From: Natronohydrobacter sp.
Lineage (GTDB): Bacteria > Pseudomonadota > Alphaproteobacteria > Rhodobacterales > Rhodobacteraceae
Reading direction: 5' to 3'
Assembly: GCA_020832555.1 (NCBI GenBank)
Contig: JAFIEM010000029.1
Span: forward strand, 1-36,119
Length of the DNA stretch: 36,119 nt
Made by a program: the position numbers and the translations under genes. Under the pieces are notes generated by a model. The model was not told where the DNA came from, ran no database searches, and saw nothing but the letters and a program-made list of their open reading frames with translations. Of this stretch, positions 16,691 to 25,028 are shown piece by piece; position 1 is the first letter of the stretch; every line of letters begins with the position of its first letter.

Positions 16691-16840
16691 GGCGCATCAT
16701 AGCCCGGTTTCCCGACCGTTGCGAAACGCTTTCGGACAGCAGATTGGCTGACCTTGCGTCAGCGCGCTGCGGCAAATCGCTTGATTTTCCAGCCAAACCC
16801 GCCTAGCCCACGGCAACCGAATTGAAGCACCGAGGCTGCG

Positions 16841-17452
16841 ATGACTGTCCATCTTTACGCCGATGACCTTCCTGACGGGCTGGATCTGGGGCCCGTCGTG
16901 GCGATTGACTGCGAAGCGATGGGGCTGCATCCGCATCGGGACCGACTTTGCGTCGTGCAACTCTCTGGCGGAGACGGGAATGCGCATCTGGTGCAGGTCG
17001 CGCGCGAGATCCGCCCTGCCCCGAACCTTACCCGATTGCTGGCGGATCCCGCGGTGCTGAAGCTCTTTCACTTCGGCCGGTTTGACATCGCGCTTCTGCG
17101 CCATAGTTACGGGGTGACGACAGCGCCGGTCTATTGCACCAAGATCGCCTCGAAACTGGTGCGCACCTATACAGACCGGCATGGGCTGAAATACCTGCTC
17201 TCGGAGCTTTTGGGTGTGGATATCTCGAAACAGCAGCAAAGCTCGGATTGGGGCGCAAAGACCCTGAGCGACGCGCAGCAAAGCTATGCGGCATCCGATG
17301 TGCTGCATCTGCACCGGCTGCGCGATGCGCTGGATGGAATGCTTGCGCGCGAAGGGCGCAGCGATCTGGCGCAGCGGTGTTTCGACTTTCTGCCCACCCG
17401 CGCGGAACTGGATATCGCGGGCTGGCCGGAAACAGATATTTTCGCGCATTGA
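16841..17452 (+). CDS. rnd: Ribonuclease D (short form)
   Basis: This 203-residue DEDD-family 3'-5' exoribonuclease has exo motif I in AIDCEAMG (Asp23, Glu25), motif II HFGRFD and motif III YAASDV, giving the DEDDy metal-binding set. It lacks the HRDC domains of the 375-residue E. coli RNase D, as is usual for the short alphaproteobacterial form. It probably trims the 3' ends of structured RNAs in the cytosol. The gene stands 9 bp before lptC and is probably the first gene of the lpt transcription unit. Confidence 0.92.
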   Translation: MTVHLYADDLPDGLDLGPVVAIDCEAMGLHPHRDRLCVVQLSGGDGNAHLVQVAREIRPAPNLTRLLADPAVLKLFHFGRFDIALLRHSYGVTTAPVYCTKIASKLVRTYTDRHGLKYLLSELLGVDISKQQQSSDWGAKTLSDAQQSYAASDVLHLHRLRDALDGMLAREGRSDLAQRCFDFLPTRAELDIAGWPETDIFAH

Positions 17453-17461
17453 GCCTGCGTT

Positions 17462-18091
17462 ATGCCGCCACCGTCCCGCATGACCACTGCCCGCATGGCC
17501 TTTTCCCGGCTTCTGCGTCTGGTCCTGCCGCTGGGCGCGCTGGTGCTGCTGTCCACTGTGTTTCTGGTGTCGCGAAGCATCGACCCGCAGCGGGCGGTCG
17601 AACTGGCGGATATGGATATGGCCGAACTGACCCGCGAGCCGCGCATCGGAACCGCGCGCATCGCCGGTGTGACGCAAGAAAACACGGCCCTGATGATCCA
17701 TGCCGATGCCGTGCGGTCTGTCAGTGATCTGCAACAGTCAGGACCGGTGCATCTGGCGCTTACGGCCCCGAACGGGGCGTTGAATTTCCCGTCAGGCCGG
17801 ATCGCGCTGTTTCAGTCCGAGACCGGAGAGCTTGATCAGGCGCGCGATCAACTCGTGATGCACGGAGCGGTCCAGTTGGAAACCTCTGACGGATACCGTC
17901 TGAATATGTCCGAACTCGTCGCCCGATTACAGAGCACTCATATCAGGGGTCTGGGCGGGATCGAGGGCGACGGTCCCGCGGGATCAATCACAGCCGACAC
18001 CCTGGAGCTGACCACCAAAACCGGCGAAACCGGCGGATATCTGCTTGCCTTCTCAGGCAATGTCAGGCTGATATACCTGCCAGATGACTGA
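17462..18091 (+). CDS. lptC: LPS export protein LptC
   Basis: This 209-residue LptC has a short cytoplasmic amino end, one membrane helix (LRLVLPLGALVLLSTVFLVS, about residues 18-37) and a periplasmic beta-jellyroll (LHADAVRSV-like and LQTSDGYRLNMSEL-type strands). It belongs to the inner-membrane LptB2FGC complex and passes LPS to LptA. The amino end is uncertain: ATG 17462 and ATG 17480 both lack a good Shine-Dalgarno. Its stop lies 13 bp before the GTG start of lptA. Order rnd-lptC-lptA-lptB is the usual alphaproteobacterial one. Confidence 0.9.
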   Translation: MPPPSRMTTARMAFSRLLRLVLPLGALVLLSTVFLVSRSIDPQRAVELADMDMAELTREPRIGTARIAGVTQENTALMIHADAVRSVSDLQQSGPVHLALTAPNGALNFPSGRIALFQSETGELDQARDQLVMHGAVQLETSDGYRLNMSELVARLQSTHIRGLGGIEGDGPAGSITADTLELTTKTGETGGYLLAFSGNVRLIYLPDD

Positions 18092-18104
18092 AGGAGCGGT
18101 TCAG

Positions 18105-18593
18105 GTGCGCGTTTTGGGAATGATCCTCGGGGTGAGCGTTGCGCTCTTGTCCGGCCCGGCATGGGCACAGGGCACCGGCCTGTCCTTTTCGGGGCTGAAC
18201 GCTGTGCGAGGGTTGCCGGTCGAGATTCGCTCGGACCAGTTGCAGGTCGACAATACCACGGGCGAGACAGTCTTTTCCGGCAATGCCGTGCTGGGACAAG
18301 GCGATATGCGCATCGCCGCCCCGACGATCCGCATCATCTACGCCCCTCAGGACGGAAACCGCATCCAGCGGCTTGAAGCCTCGGGCGGGGTGACATTGGT
18401 CACGGCCGCCGAAGCGGCCGAAGCCGCCTCTGCCGTCTATGAAGTGATCGAAGGCACGGTCGCCATGCGCGGATCGGTGATCCTGACCCAGGGGCCGAAT
18501 GTGCTGTCGGGGGACCGGCTGGATGTGAATGTGCGCACAGGTCAGGGCCGGATGGAAGGCAATGTGCGCACCATCATCCAGACCAGTCCCTGA
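18105..18593 (+). CDS. lptA: LPS transport periplasmic protein LptA
   Basis: This 162-residue periplasmic LptA (OstA-like) bridges LPS from LptC to the outer-membrane LptD. It has a clean signal peptide (RVLGMILGVSVALLSGPAWAQ). The repeated OstA strands follow: PVEIRSDQLQVDNTTGETVF, GNAVLGQGDMRIAAPTIRI, and RLDVNVRTGQGRMEG. The start is taken as GTG 18105 because AAGGAG stands 8 nt upstream and it gives a well-formed signal peptide. The ATG at 18084 overlaps the lptC stop and adds seven residues with no ribosome binding site. It lies 6 bp before lptB. Confidence 0.9.
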   Translation: MRVLGMILGVSVALLSGPAWAQGTGLSFSGLNAVRGLPVEIRSDQLQVDNTTGETVFSGNAVLGQGDMRIAAPTIRIIYAPQDGNRIQRLEASGGVTLVTAAEAAEAASAVYEVIEGTVAMRGSVILTQGPNVLSGDRLDVNVRTGQGRMEGNVRTIIQTSP

Positions 18594-18599
18594 GTCGGC

Positions 18600-19370
18600 A
18601 TGCCTGACGGACAGACCAGAAAAATGACCCTGCAGCAGAGTATCGACAATGCGCTGGAGGTCGCAAACCTGCAGAAGCGATACGGCAAGCGCGTCATCAT
18701 TCGCGATGTGTCGCTCAGCCTGCTTCCGGGCGAGGTGGTGGCGCTCCTGGGGCCGAATGGCTGCGGCAAGACGACCTGTTTCTACTGCATCGCGGGCATT
18801 GTGCGCCATGAGGGCGGGATCGTGCGCATTGACGGTCAGGACGCGACCGGCCTGCCGCTCTATCGGCGCGCGCGTCTGGGTCTGGGCTATCTGCCGCAGG
18901 AAATGTCGATCTTTCGCGGGCTGAGTGTCGCGCAGAACATCATGGCGGTGCTGGAACTGGTCGAACGTGACCGGGCCAAGCGACAGTCCCGGCTGCGCGA
19001 TTTGCTGCAGGAATTCTCCATCGAACATCTGCACGACTCACCCGCGCTGGCGCTCTCGGGTGGCGAGCGGCGGCGCGTCGAGATTGCCCGCGCCCTGGCC
19101 GCCAATCCGCGCTATGTTCTGCTGGATGAACCCTTCGCGGGCGTGGACCCGATTGCTGTGGGCGAAATCCGCATGCTGGTCGCGGATCTGAAAACCCGCG
19201 GCCTTGGCGTTCTGATAACTGACCACAATGTGCGCGAAACCCTTTCGATCGTGGACCGCGCCTATATCCTGCATGATGGCGGCGTGCTCAAGGAAGGCAC
19301 ACCCGCCGAAGTGGTCGCCGACGCGGATGTGCGCCGTGTCTATCTGGGTGCGGATTTCCGGCTGGACTGA
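18600..19370 (+). CDS. lptB: LPS export ABC transporter ATP-binding protein LptB
   Basis: This 256-residue ABC ATPase has Walker A GPNGCGKTT (residues 51-59), the Q-loop region YLPQEMSIFRGLSV typical of LptB, signature LSGGERRR (152-158), Walker B YVLLDEP (172-178) and switch-His ITDHNVRE. It powers LPS extraction from the inner membrane with LptF and LptG, which lie outside the window. ATG 18600 is the first available start; ATG 18624 is a possible alternative since the first eight residues are not conserved in type. It is followed by 207 bp of non-coding DNA in which rpoN would be found in many proteobacteria. Confidence 0.93.
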   Translation: MPDGQTRKMTLQQSIDNALEVANLQKRYGKRVIIRDVSLSLLPGEVVALLGPNGCGKTTCFYCIAGIVRHEGGIVRIDGQDATGLPLYRRARLGLGYLPQEMSIFRGLSVAQNIMAVLELVERDRAKRQSRLRDLLQEFSIEHLHDSPALALSGGERRRVEIARALAANPRYVLLDEPFAGVDPIAVGEIRMLVADLKTRGLGVLITDHNVRETLSIVDRAYILHDGGVLKEGTPAEVVADADVRRVYLGADFRLD

Positions 19371-19405
19371 TCCCGCCGACCCGATCCCCTGCTGTGCAGA
19401 AAGCA

Positions 19406-19435
19406 TTGACAGAGCGCTGCAATCCGTTGCCAAAT
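19406..19435 (+). promoter_or_regulatory. Weak candidate promoter for hpf
   Basis: A perfect TTGACA (-35) at 19406-19411 is followed after 18 bp by CCAAAT, a poor -10. It lies in the 207-bp gap ahead of hpf, which otherwise shows no gene. Position supports it; the -10 box does not. Confidence 0.3.
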
Positions 19436-19577
19436 GGGGTCAAGACGTCACGCCCGACCGCGCTTGCCCGCCACATGAAGACCGGCAGGCAATTAACGGA
19501 AAAACAGGGGAAAGTCGCGATACTACAGAGGCGGCAGGCATGCGATCGTGTCTGCCAATCACAGCAAGGAGACGCGC

Positions 19578-20144
19578 ATGCGCTACCAGATCAGCGGCCG
19601 ACATATCGACATTGGCGAAGCATTGCAGACCCATGTCAAAGCAGAATTCGGAGAGTTGGTTGAGAAATATCAGCAGCGCCCGACAGAAGCCGTCGTGATC
19701 TTTTCGCGCGATGCGCATAACCATGTCTGCGAAGCGACGCTGCACCTGTCCACCGGACTGACCGCTGCGGCACGCGCACAGGCCAACGAGATCTATGCGG
19801 CCTTTGAGTCTTGCCGCGAGAAACTCGACAAGCAGTTGCGCCGCTACAAGCGCCGCCTGAAAGACCATCACCGCGACCGCGCAAACCCGGTTGAGTTTGC
19901 GGATGCTTCCTCCTATATCCTCGCGTCAGACGACATCGAGTCCGCAGACGAGCCGGACTCGTTGCAGCCGATGATCATTGCCGAGATGGAAACACGTATT
20001 CCATCTATTTCCGCAGGAGAAGCCGTGATGCAGATGGAACTCGCCCATGCCCCGGTTCTGGTGTTCCGCAATGAACGCCACGGGGGGTTGAACGTGGTCT
20101 ATCGCCGCGACGATGGCAATATCGGCTGGATCGACCCGCAATAA
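19578..20144 (+). CDS. hpf: Ribosome hibernation promoting factor, long form
   Basis: This 188-residue long-form HPF has the N-terminal S30AE domain (QISGRHIDIGEALQTHVKAE, residues 1 to about 105), a variable acidic linker (around DDIESADEPD), and a C-terminal dimerisation domain (AVMQMELAHAPVLVFRNER, VVYRRDDGNIGWIDP). Long HPF dimerises 70S ribosomes into inactive 100S particles in stationary phase. ATG 19578 has AAGGAG with 6-nt spacing. It sits between lptB and ptsN as in the classical block, but without rpoN. A hairpin follows the stop, so readthrough into ptsN may be limited. Confidence 0.93.
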   Translation: MRYQISGRHIDIGEALQTHVKAEFGELVEKYQQRPTEAVVIFSRDAHNHVCEATLHLSTGLTAAARAQANEIYAAFESCREKLDKQLRRYKRRLKDHHRDRANPVEFADASSYILASDDIESADEPDSLQPMIIAEMETRIPSISAGEAVMQMELAHAPVLVFRNERHGGLNVVYRRDDGNIGWIDPQ

Positions 20145-20157
20145 TCCATGCCATATG

Positions 20158-20194
20158 CGCCCATCTGAACGCCTGCGCGTGCAGATGGGCGTTT
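20158..20194 (+). terminator. Hairpin between hpf and ptsN
   Basis: CGCCCATCTG (20158-20167) pairs with CAGATGGGCG (20182-20191), and ACGC/GCGT extends the stem inward around a CTGC loop. A short TTT follows. It starts 14 bp after the hpf stop, so it is a terminator or attenuator that would lower ptsN transcription from upstream. Confidence 0.7.
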
Positions 20195-20223
20195 CCATGC
20201 AAGCCACTCGGGAGACCGCCTTT

Positions 20224-20688
20224 ATGGATATGACGACGCTTCTCAATCCGAAGGCCGTGCGTTTCATCGCCTCGGCTACTAGCAAGAAGCGTCTGTTCCA
20301 GACCATCGGCGAAGCGGCCCGAACGGTCTATGGGCTGGAAACCGAAAGCGTGATCGGCGCCTTGCAGGAACGCGAAAGTCTGGGGCCGACCGGCGTGGGC
20401 CACGGTGTCGCTGTCCCCCATGCGCGTCTTGACGAAATCGACCGCGTGCTGGGTGTGTTCTTCCGACTGGACAAACCGCTGGATTATGGTTCGGTCGACA
20501 AGGCCCCGGTTGATCTGGTCTTTGCGCTATTCGCCCCGCGCGATGCCGGTGTCGAGCATCTGAAAGCACTGGCCTTCATCTCGCGCACCCTGCGCAACCC
20601 GCGGATTTGCGAGAAGCTGCGCGCCAATGATGATCCGACGAAGCTTTATGCAATCCTGTCCAGCGGCGAAGTGACCAAGGCCGCCTGA
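20224..20688 (+). CDS. ptsN: PTS IIA-like nitrogen regulatory protein PtsN
   Basis: This 154-residue EIIA-Ntr protein has its phosphorylated His in VAVPHARLDE (His66). ESLGPTGVGHGVAVPHAR is the standard fructose-type EIIA motif, and LVFALFAPRD completes the site. It is the end acceptor of the PTS-Ntr phosphorelay (PtsP to NPr to PtsN) and regulates potassium and other cell functions through its phosphorylation state. ATG 20224 is supported by CGGGAG about 8 nt upstream; the open frame upstream to 20113 runs through the hpf-ptsN hairpin. No NPr or PtsP gene is in the window. It converges on the sulfotransferase-like gene with 14 bp between stops. Confidence 0.92.
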   Translation: MDMTTLLNPKAVRFIASATSKKRLFQTIGEAARTVYGLETESVIGALQERESLGPTGVGHGVAVPHARLDEIDRVLGVFFRLDKPLDYGSVDKAPVDLVFALFAPRDAGVEHLKALAFISRTLRNPRICEKLRANDDPTKLYAILSSGEVTKAA

Positions 20689-20702
20689 GCGGGAACGCGC
20701 GC

Positions 20703-22130
20703 TTACGGCGCGGACCAATCCCCGAAACCAAGCTGGTGATAATCCATCCCGTAAGCTGCGCGCCCCCCAGCCTCGACCTGCGCATCATGAATATCGGCCA
20801 GCGAAACCGGCATGGTCGGCGCTTTTACCTGAAACTGCGGTAACTCCCGCCCCAGATCGCGCCCCAGACGCGGCAGATCTTCTGCCAGATGCTCGATCCT
20901 CAACAGGTGATGCAGCGGGCATTGGGTGGTGATGCCTTCGATCAGCCGCGCCTGACTGGCCCAGACCGGGCGCGTCGGCAGTGCTGTCTGGCCATTGAGA
21001 TTGGCCTGAACGAATTGCAGAAATCCCAGAAAGGCATGGCGATGCGCGTCGCGATCCATGGCGCGCAGACCCTCCGCGTCTGACGGCAGCGCAATGCCAT
21101 GCACACGCTCGATGAAATTGCGCACATTCTCGCGCTTGCCAAGCGTAACCTGTCCGACGAAAATCTCATGCGCGCGGGCAAGCGGGTGACGAATGACCGT
21201 GAAGCTCACACGCTGCGGATTGTTGCGCTGCCACGCGCGCCAATCCTGCGCACTGAAATCCGAATGCAGATCGCGCGGCCCCGCCCCGTCGATACTGGCC
21301 ATCCAGTTCAGGATCGCGCGCTCAGAACAGCCCGGTAGCGGGGCATAGACCAGCGGCAGGCTGCGACAGGCATGATAGGCCCAGATCAGCCCCGGTTGGC
21401 GCGGTTCGAAACTGGGGCTGCGCGACAGGTGGAACCGGTCCAGCCGCGCGAGCCCCTGTGCCACAGCTTCAGGATTGACCAGTTTTTCGTCCAGCGGCTC
21501 GGGATTCTGGCGCTTCAGCTTCTTCGGCAGCGCGTCAATCCGCGCGGTCACACCCAGCCATTGCGCCATGCCGTTCAGCACATCCAGCGACTGGATATCT
21601 TCGTAATCGACATAGAACGCGGTCTGCCCGGTGCTCTGGAGGGTGGATTGCACCTTCAACTGAAATTCTTGCAGCTTGCGGACATGGGTTTCGAACTCGA
21701 CCGGATCGAACATCACTTTCTCGGCCTTACGGTTCTTCACATCGCCCAGACGCCATTGCTGCGTTGCCCGTGCGATCTTGAGTGACACATAGCTGTCCAG
21801 CGGATTGCGTGTCAGAACGATCTTGGCACAATCAGGGTCGTTCAGGATGGGGTCGATCACACGCTGATCGTGGTCATGAAAATACCGAAACCCCGCCAGC
21901 CCCGGCTGATCGCCAAAAGCCGCAAGCAGGGCCAGCGGATCGGCGTCACGCGCCGCGCGATCAAACCCATAAAGGCTCTCCGTCTTGGGATGGCCCACGA
22001 ATACCGGATTGAACGCCTCGCCCTCACAGGCGACATCCGGAAATTCGTTCAGGCAGGCTTCGAGCAGGTTCGAGCCAGTGCGCATTTCGGCCAGAACGAC
22101 AAAATATCGGAAACGGGGCGATTGGGACAT
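20703..22130 (-). CDS. Protein with two sulfotransferase-like modules
   Basis: This 475-residue protein shows two candidate PAPS-dependent sulfotransferase folds. The first resembles NodH/Stf0-type enzymes: the 5'-phosphosulfate loop MRTGSNLLEACLN (R17-N21) and the 3'-phosphate motif LTRNPLDSYVS (R108, S113). The second, from about residue 255, has YAPLPGCSERAILNWM and VIRHPLARAHEIF (about 311-322), which match the P-loop and RxPxxR motifs of the Sulfotransfer_2 family, but without the usual Lys before the GCS. The second module may be weak or non-catalytic. ATG 22130 has GGAAG 5 nt upstream. The gene is 17 bp after the branching-type transferase and is the end of the glycan operon. A target glycan is inferred from neighbours only. 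Confidence 0.75.
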   Translation of the reverse strand: MSQSPRFRYFVVLAEMRTGSNLLEACLNEFPDVACEGEAFNPVFVGHPKTESLYGFDRAARDADPLALLAAFGDQPGLAGFRYFHDHDQRVIDPILNDPDCAKIVLTRNPLDSYVSLKIARATQQWRLGDVKNRKAEKVMFDPVEFETHVRKLQEFQLKVQSTLQSTGQTAFYVDYEDIQSLDVLNGMAQWLGVTARIDALPKKLKRQNPEPLDEKLVNPEAVAQGLARLDRFHLSRSPSFEPRQPGLIWAYHACRSLPLVYAPLPGCSERAILNWMASIDGAGPRDLHSDFSAQDWRAWQRNNPQRVSFTVIRHPLARAHEIFVGQVTLGKRENVRNFIERVHGIALPSDAEGLRAMDRDAHRHAFLGFLQFVQANLNGQTALPTRPVWASQARLIEGITTQCPLHHLLRIEHLAEDLPRLGRDLGRELPQFQVKAPTMPVSLADIHDAQVEAGGRAAYGMDYHQLGFGDWSAP

Positions 22131-22147
22131 CTGGACTTCCTGTAAAA

Positions 22148-23812
22148 TCAGAACTGACACTCTTTGAGAACCTGCGCCGGCAGGCCCTGATTGCGCATCC
22201 TTCCAAGGAAGGCAGCAAAACCGTCGCTGGCGCGCAGGGGCGGCACAGCATGCGCCGCCAGCGCCGCCTCGCCCGCAATCTCGCGGGCGATTTCTGAAAG
22301 GCGCGCGCCCGGATCTTGCATGACGTCTGCCAGCGTCCAGATCCGCACCCGCGCCAGCGTATGGCGCGAAGTCAGGCTCTCGATCCAGTCCTGTTCCTGA
22401 CGGTGCAACTGCCCGGCGCGGGCGATTTTCTCGGCGTCGGTCCCTGCCGCATCCTGCAAGGCCAGAAGCCAGGCCCCGCGAATAACCGAGATCTGCGCAT
22501 TGGTATCGGTCGCCATGAACCAGCTCAATGCGCCGTCCATGGTGTCACCGGGGCCATGCAGAAAACACAACCGTTCCGGCCGCGTGGCCCAGAGCAGATT
22601 GGTCAGGAACATGCGCGGGTTGTAGTCGCGGATCGCGGCGGAACTGCTGATCGCGCCATGCCAGACCCGCGCGCCACCATGGAACTGAACCGCTTCGGGC
22701 GCAAAAAGATGCCCGTGCACGCGCGCGCCCGTCACCTGCCCCAGCCAGTAATCGAAATTCTGAAACACATGCTCGAACCCGGTAAAGACCGAGTAAGGGG
22801 CCGCCGTTTTCGTCGTGGCGCTGTCCGCACCGGGAAAACGGCTTTGCATGTAGAGCCCGGCCCGCCCTTCAATGCGCTGTTTTTCGGCCAGCGCGAAATA
22901 GCGGTCGATCTTCGCAGGCTCGGGCGTGATCGGGTCAAGCGCCTTGGCCTGATCGGTCAGGAAGAAACTGTACAGGCGCTCGGCTTCCGGCCAGATCTTG
23001 CGTGCCAGAAAACAGTCCGACCGGCGCAGCAGTTGCAGATGGTCGTCATAGAAGAGATTAGGTCGCCCGTGCCGGTCGAATTTCACCAGCGTCAGCGAAC
23101 GACTCTCGATTTCACGCCCATGCAGGCGCGCAAGCGTCTGGAAATAGGATTCGTCCGGGATCCAGTTCTGTCGGAAGTAACGCTCATAGCGGGCGCGGTT
23201 CGGATCGGTCAGGATCGCGTCCAGCGTTGCCCGCGTCATGCACCACCATTGCGACCCCATATGCGGACGCAGGGGCGCGGGAATACGGCGGCGCAGGCTC
23301 AGCTTGCGCTGCAGATCGACGAAGCGATCAAACAGCCAACGCTGCCTGCGCCAGTTGAACGGAAAATAGAGCGTGAAACGTTCTTCCGACAGCCCGCCGG
23401 TGATCCAGTCGGCATGGTCGATCGAGACGGATTCGATGAAATCCGTCTGCGGATGGGACTCCAGATGGGCCAGCAAATCCGCCGCAGGGCGCAGCGGCAG
23501 ACAAGACCCGGAACTGAGCAGCACATGCCCGACCGACGGAAATTCCTTCAACAGCAGCGCGCTGGCCTCTTGCGTGGCAACCACCAGCTGCCACGATCCC
23601 CAGTCGCAGCGATGCCGCGGGCTGAAGCGCAGCAGGGGATGCGCGCCCAGATCCTCGCGCAACGCCTGCAACTCGGCCTCTGGAACAGCGCGGTCGATAT
23701 GCAGCACGACCGGGCACCCCGCCTGCAGCCAGAATCGCGCGACCTGCGCGGCGCGGCGCAGCGCCGTGTGGCACAGGATCACGATACCAAGCGGTGCGGT
23801 CGGCGCGCTCAT
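22148..23812 (-). CDS. Core-2/I-branching (GT14-like) glycosyltransferase with extra C-terminal domain
   Basis: This 554-residue protein's N-terminal half matches the Branch family (core-2/I-branching and xylosyltransferase-like, GT14): LGIVILCHTALRRAAQVARF, VLHIDRA, SPRHRCDWGSWQLV, VLLSSGSCLPLRPA, MGSQWWCMTRATLDAIL and NWIPDESYFQTL. It would transfer a sugar, commonly GlcNAc or xylose, onto a glycan. The C-terminal roughly 250 residues form another domain found with such bacterial enzymes (probably DUF5927), which includes VFTGFEHVFQNFDYWLG and LCFLHGPGDTMDGALSWF. ATG 23812 has AAGGAG 7 nt upstream and overlaps the previous gene's TGA in ATGA. No signal peptide is seen. Confidence 0.8.
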   Translation of the reverse strand: MSAPTAPLGIVILCHTALRRAAQVARFWLQAGCPVVLHIDRAVPEAELQALREDLGAHPLLRFSPRHRCDWGSWQLVVATQEASALLLKEFPSVGHVLLSSGSCLPLRPAADLLAHLESHPQTDFIESVSIDHADWITGGLSEERFTLYFPFNWRRQRWLFDRFVDLQRKLSLRRRIPAPLRPHMGSQWWCMTRATLDAILTDPNRARYERYFRQNWIPDESYFQTLARLHGREIESRSLTLVKFDRHGRPNLFYDDHLQLLRRSDCFLARKIWPEAERLYSFFLTDQAKALDPITPEPAKIDRYFALAEKQRIEGRAGLYMQSRFPGADSATTKTAAPYSVFTGFEHVFQNFDYWLGQVTGARVHGHLFAPEAVQFHGGARVWHGAISSSAAIRDYNPRMFLTNLLWATRPERLCFLHGPGDTMDGALSWFMATDTNAQISVIRGAWLLALQDAAGTDAEKIARAGQLHRQEQDWIESLTSRHTLARVRIWTLADVMQDPGARLSEIAREIAGEAALAAHAVPPLRASDGFAAFLGRMRNQGLPAQVLKECQF

Positions 23813-24819
23813 GCCCAGTCTCCTTTCGACATCAGGCCGAGGATCTCCAACTGCCGCCAGTTGATATACTCGGTCGACCATTCACACCACAGATCCTGAT
23901 TGCGCGCGAGCGTATCCTCATAGGCGCGGTATTCACGGCTGCTGGCGTAATGCTGACCGCGCTGCAATTCTTCCTGCGCCTTGGCGACAATCGTATCGAG
24001 GAATTTGGCGTGCAGCAGCACCCCAGAGGCAAGCTCCCCCCCGCCCTGATCATAGACCCGGTTCAAGCCGCGCGGCAGGATCATATGGGTGGAACTCTTG
24101 TAGGCATATTTGCGGTTCCAGAACACCAGCGGGATTTTGTTCAGCGCAGGTGCCTTGCCGGGATCATGCGCCATGACGACCCGCTGCCGCACGCCGCCCT
24201 GAATCCAGAGATTGTGATAGTCGGGATTGCGCTGAATTGTGTAATTGCCAGCATCGAACCAGCGCGCGATCTCGAACGGGTTCTGGCCAGAGGTGTAGGG
24301 CTGCGCTGTCACCGGCCCTTTGGGATACATGTCCAGAAGCATGGCTCCGAAAGACCGCCGCCCCTGGGCTTCCAGCCAGTCGGTCAGCGCCTGCAAGGGC
24401 CGCGTGTCGCAGAAGGGATAGACGAAAAACTCGTCCACGTCGACCACCAGCACCCAATGCCCTGCCCCATACAGCCAAAGCAGATGGTTCAGCCAGTCCA
24501 CGCCATAACCCGCCGCCTTGTAGCTGGCGGTCGTGCTCCAGAGCGAGACATCGCGCTGCTGCGCCAGATATTCCGCCGAGCCATCGGTCGAGCCATTATC
24601 CACGATCAGGAACTGGCGTACGCCCTGCGCGCGGTAATAGTCGAGGAAGAAGGGCAGCCGCACCATTTCATTGCGCAGGGTGGTGAAAACCAGCGCGTCG
24701 CGGGGACGGATCAGATCGGTGCGGTTCTGCACGGTGCGCAACGACGCGCTTTTGCGCAGGCATCGCAGCAGCTTTGCCTGTCGCTCCGCGCGTAAACGTA
24801 ACTGGCGTAACACACCCAT
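23809..24819 (-). CDS. Family 2 glycosyltransferase (first paralogue)
   Basis: This 336-residue GT-A fold glycosyltransferase of the GT2/GT92-like (Glyco_tranf_2_4) type has TTLRNEMVRLPFFLDYYR, the VDNGSTDGS nucleotide-sugar loop and the DxD motif in VVDVDEFFVYP. LDMYPKGPV, FDAGNYTI and STHMILPRGLNRV are shared with the gene at 25029-26057, showing an old duplication. The two also share a C-terminal end, LEILGLMSKGDWA here. ATG 24819 is chosen although its Shine-Dalgarno is poor; a TTG at 24879 could start translation with 20 more residues. It overlaps the branching-type gene by 4 bp (ATGA). The donor and acceptor are unknown. Confidence 0.83.
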   Translation of the reverse strand: MGVLRQLRLRAERQAKLLRCLRKSASLRTVQNRTDLIRPRDALVFTTLRNEMVRLPFFLDYYRAQGVRQFLIVDNGSTDGSAEYLAQQRDVSLWSTTASYKAAGYGVDWLNHLLWLYGAGHWVLVVDVDEFFVYPFCDTRPLQALTDWLEAQGRRSFGAMLLDMYPKGPVTAQPYTSGQNPFEIARWFDAGNYTIQRNPDYHNLWIQGGVRQRVVMAHDPGKAPALNKIPLVFWNRKYAYKSSTHMILPRGLNRVYDQGGGELASGVLLHAKFLDTIVAKAQEELQRGQHYASSREYRAYEDTLARNQDLWCEWSTEYINWRQLEILGLMSKGDWA

Positions 24820-25028
24820 GACACTGCCCGCATATGGCCCGCTGCCCGGAACGGGTTGAGCCTTTCTCGCCCGCCGCAATCCTGCCGGCGGACCTTTGGG
24901 GGTCAGCTTTGCCCAAGCCTGTGCAGGATTGCAACAATCTTCACCTAATAAGGTTATTGTCGCGTTATCAGAACAGGTTGGCGTTGCCTTTCGGACTCAG
25001 CCCACAGCCAACTCAGGCCCTTGCGATC

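Noticed and set aside
22316..23899. 527-residue plus-strand open frame
   Set aside because: It is antisense to the branching-type transferase, whose motifs are well conserved; no domain or ribosome binding site supports the plus-strand frame.
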